Assembly (NCBI GenBank): GCA_963762165.1
Contig: CAVXJN010000003.1
Coordinates: 1,364,001-1,428,000 of the forward strand
Direction of reading: 5' to 3'
Source: CAVXJN01 sp963762165
GTDB lineage: Bacteria; Pseudomonadota; Gammaproteobacteria; JASBUN01
DNA length: 64,000 nt
Shown here piece by piece: positions 63,441 through 64,000 of the stretch. Under the pieces are notes generated by a model. The model worked only from the letters and a program-made list of their open reading frames with translations, ran no database searches and was not told where the DNA came from. Each line of letters starts with the position of its first letter. Position 1 is the first letter of the stretch. The position numbers were made by a program, and so were the translations under genes.

Positions 63441-64000
63441 ATGCTCAAATGGCGCCTACTGGTTGCGGCGTTCGCGCTGTTCTGCTGTTCGGTGGTCGTT
63501 GCTCAGAGCGATCGGTCCGCTGCGTTGGAGACGGTCCAGGTCGAAAAAGCGACAGTGCCGGAAGAAAGGGTATTCGACGGCGTCGTGGAAGCGGTCAACC
63601 GCGCGACCGTGTCGGCGCAAACCAGCGGTCGGATCGTGGAAGTCAACTTTGATGTGGACGACTTCGTCAATAAGAACGACGTCATCATCCGGTTCCGCGA
63701 CACTGAGCAACGCGCGCAATTGGAAGCCGCTCAAGCCAACGAGCGCGAGGCCCAGGCGCATCTCGATCAGGCGCAGCGCAATTACGACCGCACAAAAAGT
63801 ATTTATGAGCGCAAGCTGGTGGCCAAGTCGGCGCTCGACGATGCCCGTGCGCAACTCAATGCTGCCCGCGCGCGGGTGAAAGCGAGCAAGGCCCAGGTCG
63901 AGCAGGCCCAGGAACAACTCGATCACACGGTGGTGCGCGCACCCTATAGCGGTATCGTGCTGGAACGTCATGTCCAAGTCGGCGAAACCGCGAACCCGGG
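63441..64000 (+). CDS. RND efflux periplasmic adaptor subunit (partial)
   Basis: Start of a membrane-fusion protein cut off by the window end (186 complete codons). The signal peptide MLKWRLLVAAFALFCCSVVVAQS is followed by the biotinyl-lipoyl-like half (ERVFDGVVEAVNRATVSAQTSGRIVEV), a coiled-coil hairpin (AAQANEREAQAHLDQAQRN to KAQVEQAQEQLDHT), and the second half with VVRAPYSGIVLERHVQVGETANPG. GGAGA precedes the ATG. An RND transporter gene is expected downstream. Confidence 0.9.
   Translation, partial: MLKWRLLVAAFALFCCSVVVAQSDRSAALETVQVEKATVPEERVFDGVVEAVNRATVSAQTSGRIVEVNFDVDDFVNKNDVIIRFRDTEQRAQLEAAQANEREAQAHLDQAQRNYDRTKSIYERKLVAKSALDDARAQLNAARARVKASKAQVEQAQEQLDHTVVRAPYSGIVLERHVQVGETANP

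Overview
The window looks like part of a gammaproteobacterial, sulfur-oxidising (Chromatiales-like) genome. It carries the classic gammaproteobacterial runs ruvC-ruvA-ruvB-ybgC-tolQ-tolR-tolA-tolB-pal-cpoB-queE-queC and pilS-pilR-pilA. It also has a periplasmic Sox thiosulfate system (soxXYZA and soxB, with no soxCD here), a YeeE/YedE thiosulfate channel and a rhodanese-tusA-dsrE2 sulfane-sulfur relay. No rRNA, phage or CRISPR array was seen. One tRNA (Lys, UUU) is present.

Layout. 1-816 holds no gene I can support. 817-7839 (minus strand) is a visibly more AT-rich surface module: two type IV pilins, each behind its own -24/-12 (RpoN) promoter, then a GT-C-like membrane protein with C-terminal TPRs, a polyprenyl-phosphate-sugar-synthase-like GT2, a GT4 and an AsnB-type amidotransferase. 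I read it as a possible pilin glycosylation locus. 8169-11365 (minus) is pilR, pilS and a PP0621-family gene, all frameshifted in this sequence. 11495-24554 (plus, apart from a nitroreductase and bamD) is housekeeping: sucC, sucD, nadE, glnB, rluD, pgeF, a ZIP transporter, a GltB-like FMN enzyme, and clpB with a heat-shock-type promoter. 24616-29094 (minus) has a small DV-rich lipoprotein and a four-gene operon of AMP/thymidine phosphorylase, PRPP-synthetase-like protein, DUF1614 membrane protein and SDR. 29193-32675 holds a Na/Pi-cotransporter-like gene and an Atm1-type ABC exporter. 32964-46480 (plus) runs fmdB-aspS-nudB-hydrolase-yebC-ruvCAB-ybgC-tol/pal-queE/C. 46655-55685 is the sulfur section, 55761-60765 encodes two FadL-type porins and two paralogous exported proteins, and 60848-64000 has an MCP remnant, an intact MCP, a decayed acyltransferase and the start of an RND adaptor.

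How the genes may work together: SoxXA, SoxYZ and SoxB would oxidise thiosulfate in the periplasm. Without SoxCD the sulfane sulfur would be stored or passed inward. YeeE could import thiosulfate, and Rhd, TusA and DsrE2 could carry sulfane sulfur to a cytoplasmic oxidation pathway that is not in this window.

A caution runs through the annotation. At least a dozen single-base frameshifts, mostly one extra base in a short homopolymer, interrupt otherwise well-conserved genes, including the essential aspS (three times). This pattern suggests sequencing or assembly error more than biological decay. The MCP fragment and the acyltransferase near 61-63 kb look decayed at the amino-acid level too.
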